Shown here: in pieces, positions 34,089 through 42,508 of the stretch
Layout of the letters: each line of letters opens with the position of its first letter
Numbering within the stretch: position 1 is the stretch's first letter
Origin: Palsa-504 sp963822765
GTDB taxonomy: Bacteria > Actinomycetota > Actinomycetes > Streptosporangiales > Streptosporangiaceae
NCBI GenBank assembly: GCA_963822765.1
Contig: CAWGJL010000029.1
Span: 1 to 64,000, forward strand
DNA: 64,000 bases
Reading direction: 5' to 3'
Notes under the pieces: generated by a model
The model's input: only the letters and a program-made list of their open reading frames with translations
Told to the model about the DNA's origin: nothing
The model's database searches: none
Made by a program: the position numbers and the translations under genes

Positions 34089-34153
34089 GGGGCGCGGCGC
34101 CGTCTGGACCGAGGAGCGAAGCGACGAGGGAAGACGGTGCCTTAAGGCGCCCC
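34089..34153 (+). promoter_or_regulatory. long imperfect hairpin between FHA gene and ftsR
   Basis: GGGGCGCGGCGCCGTC (34089-34104) can pair with GACGGTGCC (34133-34141) and GGCGCCCC (34146-34153), leaving a TTAA bulge and a loop containing GAGGAGCGAAGCGACGAGGG. It may be a terminator-like or processing structure, or an intergenic repeat. Confidence 0.4.
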
Positions 34154-34175
34154 GTAGGCTCGCGGGGGATGGAGC

Positions 34176-35210
34176 ATGAACGAGCCGACAGGGCGAGGCC
34201 AGTTCGGTATCAGCGAGGTGCTGGTGCAGTTGCGCCCGGAATTTCCCGACATCAGCACGTCCAAGATCCGCTTCCTCGAGGCTAAGGGGCTGATCGAGCC
34301 GGCCAGGTCACGATCAGGTTACCGACGGTTCTCGGGGCAGGACATCGAGCGGCTCCGCTACATCCTCACCGTGCAGCGGGATTCCTATCTTCCGTTGCAG
34401 GTGATCAGGGAGCGGCTCGCGGACGGCGCCGCCCACGGCGGCGGGGGCCGCGGCCCTTCGGGTACCCCGGATGCCGACGGCGGGTCCAGGCGCGCGCCGG
34501 CCGACATGTCCCGCCGCCAGTTGCTCGAGGCGGCGGGCATCGAAGACGAGGAGCTGACCGAGCTCGAGGACTACGGCCTGATCCGCCGGGTCGGCCGGCA
34601 GTACGGTCCGCAGGCCCTGGCCGTCGCCCGGGTGGTGGCCGCGCTCCGCCAGTACGGGGTGCAGGCCCGGCACCTGCGGGCGGTCAAGGCGGCGGCCGAC
34701 CGGGAGGCCAACCTGGTCGAGCAGGTCGTGGCGCCGCAACTGCGCCAGCGCGACCCCGGCGCCAGGGACGCGGCGGCCCGGACCGCCTGGCAGATCGCGG
34801 ACCTCACCTTGCGACTGCACGCGACGCTGGTCCAATCCGCCCTGGGTGAGGCCGGGCTGGCGGCCGCGCCCAGCCGCGTCGGCCGATACGAGGACGGCGC
34901 CGGCATATCGGACCAGGTCGTGGATTCCTCCGAGCCATCCGCCGGGGGCCTGAGGTCGGCTTCGGGACGATTACGGGTGTACCTTGGCAAAGGGACAGGT
35001 GGCCAGAAAGGGCTCGCCAGGCACGTGAGGACGGAGCGGCAGTGCGTCAGATGGAGGTCATCGGCGTCCGGGTCGAGATGCCGTCGAACAGCCCCATCGT
35101 CTTGCTCAAGGAGGCGCAGGGGGACCGGTACCTGCCCATCTGGATCGGGGCGGTCGAGGCAACGGCAATCGCCTTCGCCCAGCAAGGCATGGTTTCCGTC
35201 CGGCCGCTGA
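34176..35210 (+). CDS. ftsR: MerR-family regulator, FtsR-like
   Basis: The N-terminal winged helix is clear (GISEVLVQLRPEFPDISTSKIRFLEAKGLIEPARSRSGYRRFS), followed by the second conserved block MSRRQLLEAAGIEDEELTELEDYGLI and helical ALAVARVVAALRQYGVQARHLRAVKAAADREANLVEQVV. This matches the Rv1828/FtsR group, a regulator of ftsZ in corynebacteria. Homologues end at about 230-250 residues. Here the frame runs on to 344 residues and overlaps the next gene by 169 bases. The Ser/Arg-rich extension after about residue 232 is therefore probably not natural, and a lost stop or frameshift near 34850-34980 is likely. The first 230 residues are secure. Confidence 0.8.
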   Translation: MNEPTGRGQFGISEVLVQLRPEFPDISTSKIRFLEAKGLIEPARSRSGYRRFSGQDIERLRYILTVQRDSYLPLQVIRERLADGAAHGGGGRGPSGTPDADGGSRRAPADMSRRQLLEAAGIEDEELTELEDYGLIRRVGRQYGPQALAVARVVAALRQYGVQARHLRAVKAAADREANLVEQVVAPQLRQRDPGARDAAARTAWQIADLTLRLHATLVQSALGEAGLAAAPSRVGRYEDGAGISDQVVDSSEPSAGGLRSASGRLRVYLGKGTGGQKGLARHVRTERQCVRWRSSASGSRCRRTAPSSCSRRRRGTGTCPSGSGRSRQRQSPSPSKAWFPSGR

Positions 35211-35512
35211 CGCACGATCTGTTCAAGGATGTGCTCGAGGTTCTGAACATCCAGCTGCGGACGGTGAACATCACCGAGCTGCGGGACGGGATCTTCTACG
35301 CGGACCTGATCTTCTCCAACGGCGCCGAGGTGAGCGCGCGGCCATCGGACTCGATCGCGCTGGCCCTGCGCACCGGCGCCCAGATCTTCGCCAGCGAGGA
35401 GATCCTCGACGAGGTGGGCGTGGCCATCCCGGATGAACAGGAAGACGAGGTCGAGAAGTTCCGGGAATTCCTCGACACCATCTCCCCCGAGGACTTCGGC
35501 CGGGCTACGTGA
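35042..35512 (+). CDS. bifunctional nuclease family protein (DUF151)
   Basis: The 156-residue protein is nearly identical in pattern to Rv1829-type proteins: VIGVRVEMPSNSPIVLLKE, RYLPIWIGAVEATAIAFAQQ, RPLTHDLFKDVLE, SARPSDSIALALRT and EQEDEVEKFREFLDTISPEDFG. Plant relatives showed both DNase and RNase activity, but the bacterial function is not settled. GTG at 35042 with GAGGACGGAG upstream. Its position between two MerR genes is conserved in actinobacteria. Confidence 0.9.
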   Translation: MRQMEVIGVRVEMPSNSPIVLLKEAQGDRYLPIWIGAVEATAIAFAQQGMVSVRPLTHDLFKDVLEVLNIQLRTVNITELRDGIFYADLIFSNGAEVSARPSDSIALALRTGAQIFASEEILDEVGVAIPDEQEDEVEKFREFLDTISPEDFGRAT

Positions 35513-35621
35513 ACCGGCATGCCGGGAATATCGCGACGCGCCGTGCGCGGTCGTTGACGCCGCCACCCAGGCCGGCTTACGGTGCGAATGCCGTGGGTAG
35601 TCAGCTCCCGTGGAGGTAGGC

Positions 35622-36275
35622 GTGGCGGCAAGCAGGGATGACCGCGACAGCGGTACGTCCGCCGCGGGCGACCCGCGAGGCGCTCTCCGCGACAAAGAGC
35701 AAGGCGCCCTCTTCGAGGCTGACGAAGCGCTCGGGATCTCCCACGACGCCGACCTGGGCTCGGCGGACATCGGCTATCGCGGCCCCACCGCGTGTTCTGC
35801 GGCCGGGATCACCTACCGTCAGCTTGACTACTGGGCGCGCACGGGCCTGGTCGAGCCGAGCGTCCGGGCCGCCCACGGTTCCGGCTCCCAGCGGCTGTAC
35901 AGCTTCCGCGACATCCTGGTCCTGAAGGTCGTGAAGCGGCTGCTCGACACGGGGATCTCGCTGCAGCAGATCCGGGCCGCGGTCCAGCACCTGCGCGACC
36001 ACGGCACCGACGACCTGGCCCAGGTCACGCTCATGAGCGACGGGGTCAGCGTCTATGAGTGCACCTCCGCGGACGAGGTGGTGGACCTGCTCCAGGGCGG
36101 TCAGGGTGTGTTCGGCATCGCGCTCGGCCGCGTCTGGCGTGAGGTCGAGGGCGACCTGGCGATGTTGCCCGCCGTGCGGGCCGAAGACGGCTTCGTCGCC
36201 GTCGACTCCTACGCCCCCGGCTCCTCGGCCGCCCAGGATGATCTGGCCAAGCGCCGTCTGCGCCGCACCAGCTGA
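35622..36275 (+). CDS. MerR-family transcriptional regulator (Rv1830-like)
   Basis: The 217-residue protein has a MerR winged helix in the middle (GITYRQLDYWARTGLVEPS, SGSQRLYSFRDILVLKVVKRLLDTGISLQQIRAAV) and a C-terminal effector-like region (GVSVYECTSADEVVDLLQGGQGVFGIALG) typical of the second MerR of the garA-ftsR block. The N-terminal ~50 residues are charged and disordered. GTG 35622 is preferred over GTG 35610 because GGAGG (35612-35616) is properly spaced only from the former. The conserved block ends here. In mycobacteria gcvB follows shortly after, while here the signalling island intervenes. Confidence 0.85.
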   Translation: MAASRDDRDSGTSAAGDPRGALRDKEQGALFEADEALGISHDADLGSADIGYRGPTACSAAGITYRQLDYWARTGLVEPSVRAAHGSGSQRLYSFRDILVLKVVKRLLDTGISLQQIRAAVQHLRDHGTDDLAQVTLMSDGVSVYECTSADEVVDLLQGGQGVFGIALGRVWREVEGDLAMLPAVRAEDGFVAVDSYAPGSSAAQDDLAKRRLRRTS

Positions 36276-36471
36276 CGGCCGACCGGGCTTAATAGAGCCG
36301 AATTCCGGGCGTTCTACGGCGATCCGGTCCGGGGGTGACAGTCACGAGCAGGTCTGTTTAAATGCTCCCATCGCCGATTCGCGCGCTGGTCTGGGGCGCT
36401 CACCGGTCGGCGGGGACTTTGACTGCTGTCGCACGCTCGATGCCGATGGCGTGTGTCTGGAGGGGGATCAA

Positions 36472-36522
36472 GTGACCAGTGTGCCGTGGGATGCGCAAGG
36501 TGAGGCGCACGCGGCGTGGTAA
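36472..36522 (+). CDS. possible 16-residue upstream ORF coupled to the vWA gene
   Basis: GTG at 36472 with a strong GGAGGGGG site (36459-36466) reads VTSVPWDAQGEAHAAW and stops at TAA 36520-36522. The stop lies across the GTG start (36516) of the vWA gene, so ribosomes finishing it could start the next gene. The vWA gene has no good ribosome site of its own. It could instead be the true N-terminal region of a differently framed gene; expression is unproven. Confidence 0.4.
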   Translation: MTSVPWDAQGEAHAAW

Positions 36523-37229
36523 GCGATTCCTTGATGCCAGGGGGCGGCGTGGCCAGGCGCCCCCTGCATTTCATCATCATGGGCGACTGCTCCGGCTCGA
36601 TGAAGGGTCCGAAGATCCAGGCGCTGAACACCGCGCTGCGGGCCATGCTGCCGCATCTGCTGCGGTGGGAGCGCGAGCAGCTCCAGGCGCAGCTGCTCGT
36701 CCGGATCCTGGGCTTCGCCACCGAGCCGCGCTGGCACGTGCCGGAACCGACGCCGGTGGCCGAGTTGAACGCGCGATGGCGCGATCTGGAGTATGTCCGC
36801 TGGGGATGGACGAACATGGGGCCCGCCTTCGAGGCCGTCGGTGAGGTCCTTGAACCCAGCCGGCTGGAGAGCCGGGCGCTGCGCCCGGCCATCTTGCTGG
36901 TGACCGACGGGCTGCCCACCGATCCGCCCGGCGGCTTCGAGCGCGGGCTGGCCGCGCTGACCCGGCACGCGGCGGGCCGCCTGTCCCTGCGGCTGGCCGT
37001 CGCGATCGGCCGGGACGCGAACTCCGAGCCGCTGGACCGGTTCCGCAGCCGAGACGCCCCGGTCCTGGTGGCGGAGACCATCGACGTCATCGTCGACCGG
37101 CTGGTGGCGGCGTCGATCGCGGTCTCCAGGATGTCCGAGGCCGGGGCGGACCGCGGCGCCCTGGCGCAGCAGCTCCTGCAACCCGAGGTGGTCCCGGGAT
37201 CGGGCCTCGACGACGATCCGATCTTGTGA
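36516..37229 (+). CDS. vWA domain protein, TerY-like
   Basis: The 237-residue protein is a single von Willebrand A domain. The metal-ion-dependent adhesion site reads FIIMGDCSGSMKGPKI (D-x-S-x-S), TNMGPAF, and LVTDGLPTDPP. This is the TerY type (tellurium-resistance-associated) rather than a chelatase or adhesin. In the TerY-P triad, TerY, a PP2C phosphatase and a zinc-ribbon kinase are encoded together, exactly as in this window. The C-terminal ~30 residues (ALAQQLLQPEVVPGSGLDDD) are linker-like. It overlaps the PP2C start as TGATG, so it is co-translated. A cytoplasmic scaffold or phosphoprotein role is inferred. Confidence 0.85.
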   Translation: MVSDSLMPGGGVARRPLHFIIMGDCSGSMKGPKIQALNTALRAMLPHLLRWEREQLQAQLLVRILGFATEPRWHVPEPTPVAELNARWRDLEYVRWGWTNMGPAFEAVGEVLEPSRLESRALRPAILLVTDGLPTDPPGGFERGLAALTRHAAGRLSLRLAVAIGRDANSEPLDRFRSRDAPVLVAETIDVIVDRLVAASIAVSRMSEAGADRGALAQQLLQPEVVPGSGLDDDPIL

Positions 37230-38452
37230 TGCCGATGTCCACCGATGCTTCGGAGCTGCCGCCGCCCGGCGCCCGGGACTTGTGGCTCGCCCTGACCGCC
37301 TCGCAACTCGGCGCGGCACATCAGGCGACGGGCCTGCCCAACCAGGATGCCGTCGCGGTGCGTCAGGTCCGGCCGGATGTCCTGGTCGCGGCGGTGGCCG
37401 ACGGACACGGACACCGGCGTCACTTCCGCAGCGCCCGCGGCTCGCAACTCGCGGTGACCGTGGCCTGCGACGCCGCTCAGGAACTGGCCGCGCGGCTGGA
37501 CGGATTCACCACGGCCGCGCCGATCGAATCCGAGGCGCTGGGCACGCTCGTCCCCGCGATCACCGGGGCATGGCGAGACGCGGTGCGCGAGGACGTCGCC
37601 GACGACCCGTTCACTTCCCGCGAGGATGCCGCCCGCGGCGGCGATGATCCGCTGATCGCCTACGGGTCCACCCTGCTGCTGGCCATCGCGGGGCGACGGT
37701 GGCTCGTGCTGGTTCAGATCGGCGACGGAGACATCCTGGGCATCCAGCCCGACGGACGGGCGCTGCTCCCGGTGCCGCGCGACCCGTCGCTGGACGGCCA
37801 CCAGACCACCAGCTTGTGCGGGGCAGGCGCGGAGGACGAGTTCCGCGCCGCGGTCGTGGACACATCAAGCACGCCGCTGCTCGGGGTCATGCTCGCGACC
37901 GACGGGTACAGCAACGCCCAGCTGGCCGACCCCTGGACCGACGCGGTCAGCGCTGACCTGGCCGAACTGATCAATGATCGCCCGCCGGAATGGCTGGCCG
38001 GCCAGCTGCCGCTGTGGGCGGGCCGCTGCGCGTCCGCGGACGGCAGCGCCGACGACACCACGATCGCGCTGCTGATCGCCCCGTCGGCGACGGGCTGGCG
38101 TCATGACGTACCCGACCAGCTAGCGGCCGACGCGGCGACGACCGCCGCCCGGCGGCTGGCCGAGCCGACCCCGCAGCCCAGCCCGCGCAGGCCGGTGCGA
38201 GCGCCCGCCGACCGGTCGCGGCGGCTGATGGTGATCGCGGCAGCGGTGGTCGTGATCGCCGCGGTGGCTGCGTTCCTGGCCATTCAGCTGAGCTCGTCCC
38301 CGGGTGCCCCCATCCCGGGCAAAGCGCCCGCCTCATGCAGTTCGCCGTCGGCCACCGCCAGAGAGCACGCGACAGCCAGCGCGACGGCCACAGCTGTCCC
38401 GCACATCGGCGCGGTCAGCAATCCCTGCCAGGGAGGTACGGCGGGTGGCTGA
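37229..38452 (+). CDS. PP2C-family Ser/Thr phosphatase with C-terminal membrane anchor
   Basis: The protein has 407 residues. The catalytic domain (about 15-290) has LPNQDAVAVRQV, VAAVADGHGHRRHFRSARGSQ (metal-binding Asp-Gly-His), GSTLLLAIAGRRWLVLVQIGDGDI, ATDGYSN and GSADDTTIALL, the full PP2C metal set. After a Pro/Arg linker there is one transmembrane helix (LMVIAAAVVVIAAVAAFLAIQL, about 330-351) and a ~55-residue Ser/Ala/Thr-rich outer tail. It is the second gene of the TerY-P triad. It should oppose the kinase that follows, which overlaps it by eight bases. Confidence 0.88.
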   Translation: MPMSTDASELPPPGARDLWLALTASQLGAAHQATGLPNQDAVAVRQVRPDVLVAAVADGHGHRRHFRSARGSQLAVTVACDAAQELAARLDGFTTAAPIESEALGTLVPAITGAWRDAVREDVADDPFTSREDAARGGDDPLIAYGSTLLLAIAGRRWLVLVQIGDGDILGIQPDGRALLPVPRDPSLDGHQTTSLCGAGAEDEFRAAVVDTSSTPLLGVMLATDGYSNAQLADPWTDAVSADLAELINDRPPEWLAGQLPLWAGRCASADGSADDTTIALLIAPSATGWRHDVPDQLAADAATTAARRLAEPTPQPSPRRPVRAPADRSRRLMVIAAAVVVIAAVAAFLAIQLSSSPGAPIPGKAPASCSSPSATAREHATASATATAVPHIGAVSNPCQGGTAGG

Positions 38453-39758
38453 CGCGAATCTCCCCCTGGAAGGCAGGACGGTCTGGATGGTCCGGGCCGC
38501 CGGTACCCCGGTGCTGGTCGGCGAACGGCTGGGCGAAGGCGGCCAGGGCATCGTGCATGCGGCGCAGATCGGCGGGGCCTCATGCGCCGTCAAGTGGTAC
38601 CGGGCCGTCCCCAAGCCGAAGGAACTGCGTGAGTCCATTACGGCCCTGCTCGACAGCGGATGCCCTCACCCGGCCTTCGTCTGGCCGATCGACCTCGTGG
38701 TCGGCAACGAGATCGCGGGGTTCGGCTACGTCATGCCGCGTCTTGACCCGGCCTTCGAATCGCTGGGGGAGTTGCTCGCGCGGACCGCCTCGCCGCCGTT
38801 CCGCGTCATGATCGACATCGGTCTGCACCTGGTCGCCGCCTTCGAGGCCCTGCACGGCGCCGGCCTGTGCTATCGCGACATCAATTCCAAGAATCTCTGG
38901 GTGAACGCCGACCAGGCCGAGGTCGCCATTATCGACAACGACAACGTGGGAACCGATGACGCCGAGGTCTTCGTCTGGGGCACGAGTGGTTTCATGGCCC
39001 CTGAGGTCGTCCGGCGGGAGAAGTTCCCGACTGGTCACACGGACCTGCACTCGCTGGCCGTTCTGCTGTTCTACCTGTTCGTCCACGGGCACCCGCTGGA
39101 GGGCGTCAAGGCCGATGCGGCCTACTCCTGGGCGTCGTCGCGGGAATCGGAGAGCGAGGCCGCCATCCGGACCTACGGCCTGGAGCCGGTTTTCGTGTTC
39201 GACCCGCAGGACCCCTCCAACCCCCCGCCGCCGGGCGACCCGATGCTCACCTGGTGGCCGATCTACCCGCGCTTCTTCCGTGAGCTATTCGAGCAGGCCT
39301 TCACCGTCGGGCTGGCCAACCCGGTCACCGGCCGGGTACCCGAGGGAATCTGGCGGCGGGCCCTGAACCGCCTCGGTGATTGCGTGTCCAGATGCCGCTG
39401 TACCGCCTCGGTCTTCTACGACCCGGACGATCCCGGGCTACGCTGCTGGCATTGCGGTCAGGTGCCGATCAGGCCACCGCTGCTCCAGCTACCCGGCGGG
39501 ATCGTGGTGTTGTCCGACGGGGCCAGCATCACGTCCCACCACCTGCACCGGGACCGCAATCATGGGACCGTTATCGGTATGGTCGAAGCCCATCCCACCA
39601 AACCGGGAGAAGTAGTTCTGCGGAACGTCGGACCGGATGACTGGGTCATGACCCCGAAGGGCGAGTCAGCCGTCACCGTGCCGTCGCGCCGGCGGCTCGG
39701 CGTCCGGACCATGGTCATTGACTTCGGCTCGGTGAAGGGCCAGATCAGCGTCGACTAG
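38445..39758 (+). CDS. protein kinase with C-terminal zinc ribbon (TerY-P triad kinase)
   Basis: The protein has 437 residues. The kinase domain (about 20-290) has LGEGGQGIVHAAQ, the ATP lysine in CAVKWYR, a catalytic loop YRDINSKNLW (Tyr for the usual His of HRD) and a metal-binding IDNDNVG (DND in place of DFG), then GTSGFMAPEVVR. The divergent loops are typical of TerY-linked kinases. Two Cys pairs follow (CRCTAS ... CWHCGQVP), a zinc ribbon as described for this triad, and a C-terminal beta-rich region that may be FHA-like (LSDGASITSHHLHRDR). GTG 38445 has GGGAGG 8 nt upstream. It probably phosphorylates the FHA-partner proteins encoded next; that is inference. Confidence 0.85.
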   Translation: MADANLPLEGRTVWMVRAAGTPVLVGERLGEGGQGIVHAAQIGGASCAVKWYRAVPKPKELRESITALLDSGCPHPAFVWPIDLVVGNEIAGFGYVMPRLDPAFESLGELLARTASPPFRVMIDIGLHLVAAFEALHGAGLCYRDINSKNLWVNADQAEVAIIDNDNVGTDDAEVFVWGTSGFMAPEVVRREKFPTGHTDLHSLAVLLFYLFVHGHPLEGVKADAAYSWASSRESESEAAIRTYGLEPVFVFDPQDPSNPPPPGDPMLTWWPIYPRFFRELFEQAFTVGLANPVTGRVPEGIWRRALNRLGDCVSRCRCTASVFYDPDDPGLRCWHCGQVPIRPPLLQLPGGIVVLSDGASITSHHLHRDRNHGTVIGMVEAHPTKPGEVVLRNVGPDDWVMTPKGESAVTVPSRRRLGVRTMVIDFGSVKGQISVD

Positions 39759-39790
39759 GCACCGCGCCCGCTTGACAGCCTGGGGGCAGC

Positions 39791-41284
39791 ATGAACGAAC
39801 TGCAAGTGACCTTTGACGGGCGGAGCTACACCTTCCAGCCCGGGCAGACGGTCTACATCGGGCGCCTGTCCGATAACAGCATCGTGGTCAGCGATCCGAC
39901 GGTCTCCCGACGGCACGCCCAGCTGACCTGGGGGCCGGTCGGCTGGCAGTTCGAGAACCTGGGCCAGGCCCGCACGTTCCAGAACGGCCAGGAGATTAAC
40001 CAGGTCATCGTGCGCCAGCCCACTGAGCTCGCGCTGGCTTCGCCGCAGGGACCGGCCTTGCGCCTCGAGCCGCTGGACGCGGCTGGACCGCAGGCCACCT
40101 TCCAGGCCGGCCCGCAGGCGGCGCCGTTCGGCACCCCGCCGTCTGCGCCCCAGCCCGGCTTCGGCCCGCCGCCCGGGGTTTACGGCCCGCCAGGCGGCTA
40201 TGGTCCGGCGCCCGGCGGCTACGGCCCGCCGGGGGGCTATGTCCCGGCCCCCGGTGGCTTTGGCCCGCCGGGGGGCTACGGTCCGCCGCCAGGCTGGGTC
40301 GCGCCGGGCGGCGAGGGCTCGCATGCCGCCCATCACGAGGGGGTAGGAGACGAACTCGTAACGGCGTTCGAGATCTTGATCCCGATCAAGACGTGGCTCA
40401 AGGACGCTGGCTGGCATCAGGGCCTGCGCCTGCTCGTCATCGCGTACGCGCTGCTCCCGCTGCTGTTCCTCGCGCTCCTGTCGTCATCATCGAGCCTGAG
40501 CGTGCCGGGCTTCGCGTACAGCTTGTACGTCGCGCCGCTGTGGGCCATCGCGTTCTGGCTCTTGCTGCGGCCCGGCCGGATCGCCGCGCTGGAGATCTAC
40601 GTCGGGATCGCGATCGTCGTCTGGGTGACGATCTGGCTTTACGCCGTGACCGTCAACATCAACGATCAGCTGGTCAACGCGGTGCGCAACAGTAATTTCC
40701 TGGCCGCCCTGGCTGTCGGCTACAACGAGGAGATCACCAAGGCGCTGCCCATCTTGCTGGCCGCGCTCGTGCTGCTGAAATTCCGCGCCACCAAGCTGGA
40801 CGTCCGGATGTGGATGTTCCTCGGCACGATTTCGGGCCTGACCTTCGGCATTCTCGAGGAGAGGCTGTACACCGAGATGGCCATCGCGCAGGTGGCGAAC
40901 GCGAGTGCCGTTTCCCAGGCCGACACCGGCGTCCTCGATTTCGCGTTCCGCGTCTTCGTCGACGGATTCGAGCACGCCGTCTGGGCCGGCGTATCCGCCT
41001 TCTTCATCGGGATCGCGATCAACTACCCCAGGCGCCGCTGGCAGCTCATCCTGCTCGGCGTTTCCATGGTGGCCATCCTGCACGGGCTCAACGACTGGAG
41101 CGTGTCCGACTTCAACTCGTACTGGCCCGGGATCCTCATCCAGGCCGTCTCGCTGCTGCTGTTCATCGGGTACACCATGTCGGCCTCCTCGATCGAGCGG
41201 CAGGTCCGCCGGACGCCGTTGTTCAGAGGTGACTCGATGGCCATGGAGATCATCTCCGAGCCGAAGGACCCGGACCGCTCGTAG
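39791..41284 (+). CDS. FHA domain fused to PrsW-type intramembrane protease
   Basis: The protein has 497 residues. Residues 1-90 are an FHA domain (VYIGRLSDNSIVVSDPTVSRRHAQL; the N in QTFQNGQEI is the FHA asparagine). Residues 100-175 are Gly/Pro/Tyr-rich with repeated GGYGPP-type units. Residues 205-475 are a multi-helix PrsW domain with catalytic motifs GYNEEITKALPILL (EExxK), FGILEERLYTE, FEHAVWAG and LHGLNDW. PrsW proteases cut membrane anti-sigma factors. Here an FHA head would let phosphorylated partners control or dock at the protease. No sigma/anti-sigma pair is adjacent. Confidence 0.85.
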   Translation: MNELQVTFDGRSYTFQPGQTVYIGRLSDNSIVVSDPTVSRRHAQLTWGPVGWQFENLGQARTFQNGQEINQVIVRQPTELALASPQGPALRLEPLDAAGPQATFQAGPQAAPFGTPPSAPQPGFGPPPGVYGPPGGYGPAPGGYGPPGGYVPAPGGFGPPGGYGPPPGWVAPGGEGSHAAHHEGVGDELVTAFEILIPIKTWLKDAGWHQGLRLLVIAYALLPLLFLALLSSSSSLSVPGFAYSLYVAPLWAIAFWLLLRPGRIAALEIYVGIAIVVWVTIWLYAVTVNINDQLVNAVRNSNFLAALAVGYNEEITKALPILLAALVLLKFRATKLDVRMWMFLGTISGLTFGILEERLYTEMAIAQVANASAVSQADTGVLDFAFRVFVDGFEHAVWAGVSAFFIGIAINYPRRRWQLILLGVSMVAILHGLNDWSVSDFNSYWPGILIQAVSLLLFIGYTMSASSIERQVRRTPLFRGDSMAMEIISEPKDPDRS

Positions 41285-41382
41285 GCGAACAGGTGTAGCC
41301 CAGAACCTCGTGCCGCGGCGGGGCGAGTTCTTACAATGAAGCCGTTGTCGTCCGGCAGGTCGGCCGGACGCGTTGGGGGGTC

Positions 41383-42213
41383 ATGGTGGTCAGTCCCCAG
41401 TGGGACCAAGGCGATGAGGCGCAGAATGCGCTCCGCGCGATCGTTTCCAACCCGGTATACGGGGTCGCTGCCTTGTCGAGTTCGCAGATGATGGCGAACC
41501 TCTTGAAGGACCTGCTGCCCGACGCCCCGCGCGAGGTTAGCATCCTGGTCGCCGCGGCGGAGGCGGGCGTGGCCGGTAATCTGCGGGACCGCGTTTCCCA
41601 GGGCATGGACGTAGGCACCGCGTCGGCGGTGGTGGCAGGCTCGTTCGCGGCCAGCACGCCGTTCAGGCCGGAGGCGTGCAGCTGGGCGGTCAGCGAGATC
41701 GCCGGAGCGCTCGGCCTCAGCAGGCCGGCGGCGGGCCCCGTTCCGGGCTCGAGCATCCCGCCCGGATCCTCCGTGCCCGGCGGCGACGCCGCGCCGACCA
41801 TATCGGCGCCGGCGATATCCAGCCCTGGCCCCGCGCCCGGCAGTTACCCGCCAGGCCCTTACCCGCCTGCCCCCGGGTTCCCCGGCCAGGCCCCTGGCAG
41901 CGGCTACCAGTCACCACCGGGCGGCTACCAGCCGCCACCTGTTCCGGAGTGGTGGCCGCAGTCGCAGCCCCGGGGCTTCGTGCCCGTCACCAGGACGAAC
42001 GGACTGGCTATAGCGTCGCTCGTGCTCGGGATCTTGTGGCTGTTCTGGCTCGGCTCGCTGGTCGGCCTGGTCCTGGGCCTGGTAGCGCTGAAGCAGATCA
42101 AGGGACGCAACCAAGGCGGCCGGGGAATCGCGATCGCTGGTGTCGTGCTGAGCGTCCTCGGGCTGGCGGGTTTCGTGATTGCCGTCATCGTCGGCGCATC
42201 AAAAGGCTCATAA
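41383..42213 (+). CDS. DUF4190-like membrane protein with N-terminal kinase-shared domain
   Basis: The protein has 276 residues. Residues 16-112 form a helical domain that aligns without gaps to residues 335-431 of the kinase at 49244 (about 59 of 97 identical by hand count). Residues 115-200 are a Pro/Gly-rich linker (GSYPPGPYPP, GGYQPPP). Residues 205-272 contain two transmembrane helices around LGLVALKQIKGRNQGGRGIAIAG, the DUF4190 pattern. It looks like a membrane anchor that can pair with the kinase through the shared domain. The linker style matches that of the FHA-PrsW protein. Confidence 0.75.
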   Translation: MVVSPQWDQGDEAQNALRAIVSNPVYGVAALSSSQMMANLLKDLLPDAPREVSILVAAAEAGVAGNLRDRVSQGMDVGTASAVVAGSFAASTPFRPEACSWAVSEIAGALGLSRPAAGPVPGSSIPPGSSVPGGDAAPTISAPAISSPGPAPGSYPPGPYPPAPGFPGQAPGSGYQSPPGGYQPPPVPEWWPQSQPRGFVPVTRTNGLAIASLVLGILWLFWLGSLVGLVLGLVALKQIKGRNQGGRGIAIAGVVLSVLGLAGFVIAVIVGASKGS

Positions 42214-42508
42214 AGTCATATCAGGACTAAACCGGACATGATGCCCGATGTGACCACGTGTGCGGCCCGCTGTCAGCCGGGCTGCCGGCGGTCCCGCGAG
42301 CGTCGAGTGGTTGTATACCAATTGCGCAGCTGAGGGCCAGATCTGGCATCTGGGCACGACTGTGTAACGTGGTCTCTTTCTGGCGCTGCTACGCCTTTCC
42401 GGACTGCGTTCCTCGCACTACGATCTGGATTGTCACAGTGGATCAGTAGCGGGTTCGCCGGCCTCGGTGACGGGTAATCCGGATAGGGGACTAGCGCTGG
42501 GGGGCGAA
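42214..42508. other. intergenic region before the FAD oxidoreductase
   Basis: About 295 bases with lower G+C than the surroundings and no good reading frame. Promoter-like words occur (TTGTATACCAATTG near 42312-42325; TTGTCACAG near 42431-42439) but no well-spaced -35/-10 pair stands out. It probably carries the promoter for the downstream genes. Confidence 0.35.

Noticed and set aside
36516..39758. vWA gene as a Mg/Co-chelatase or adhesin subunit
   Set aside because: No AAA+ partner and no surface signals; the overlapping PP2C and zinc-ribbon kinase genes fit the TerY-P triad instead.
40140..40310. Repeated GGCTACGGCCCGCC-like units considered as a DNA minisatellite
   Set aside because: They encode the Gly/Pro/Tyr-rich linker of the FHA-PrsW protein with varied synonymous codons, so they are a coding linker rather than a separate element.
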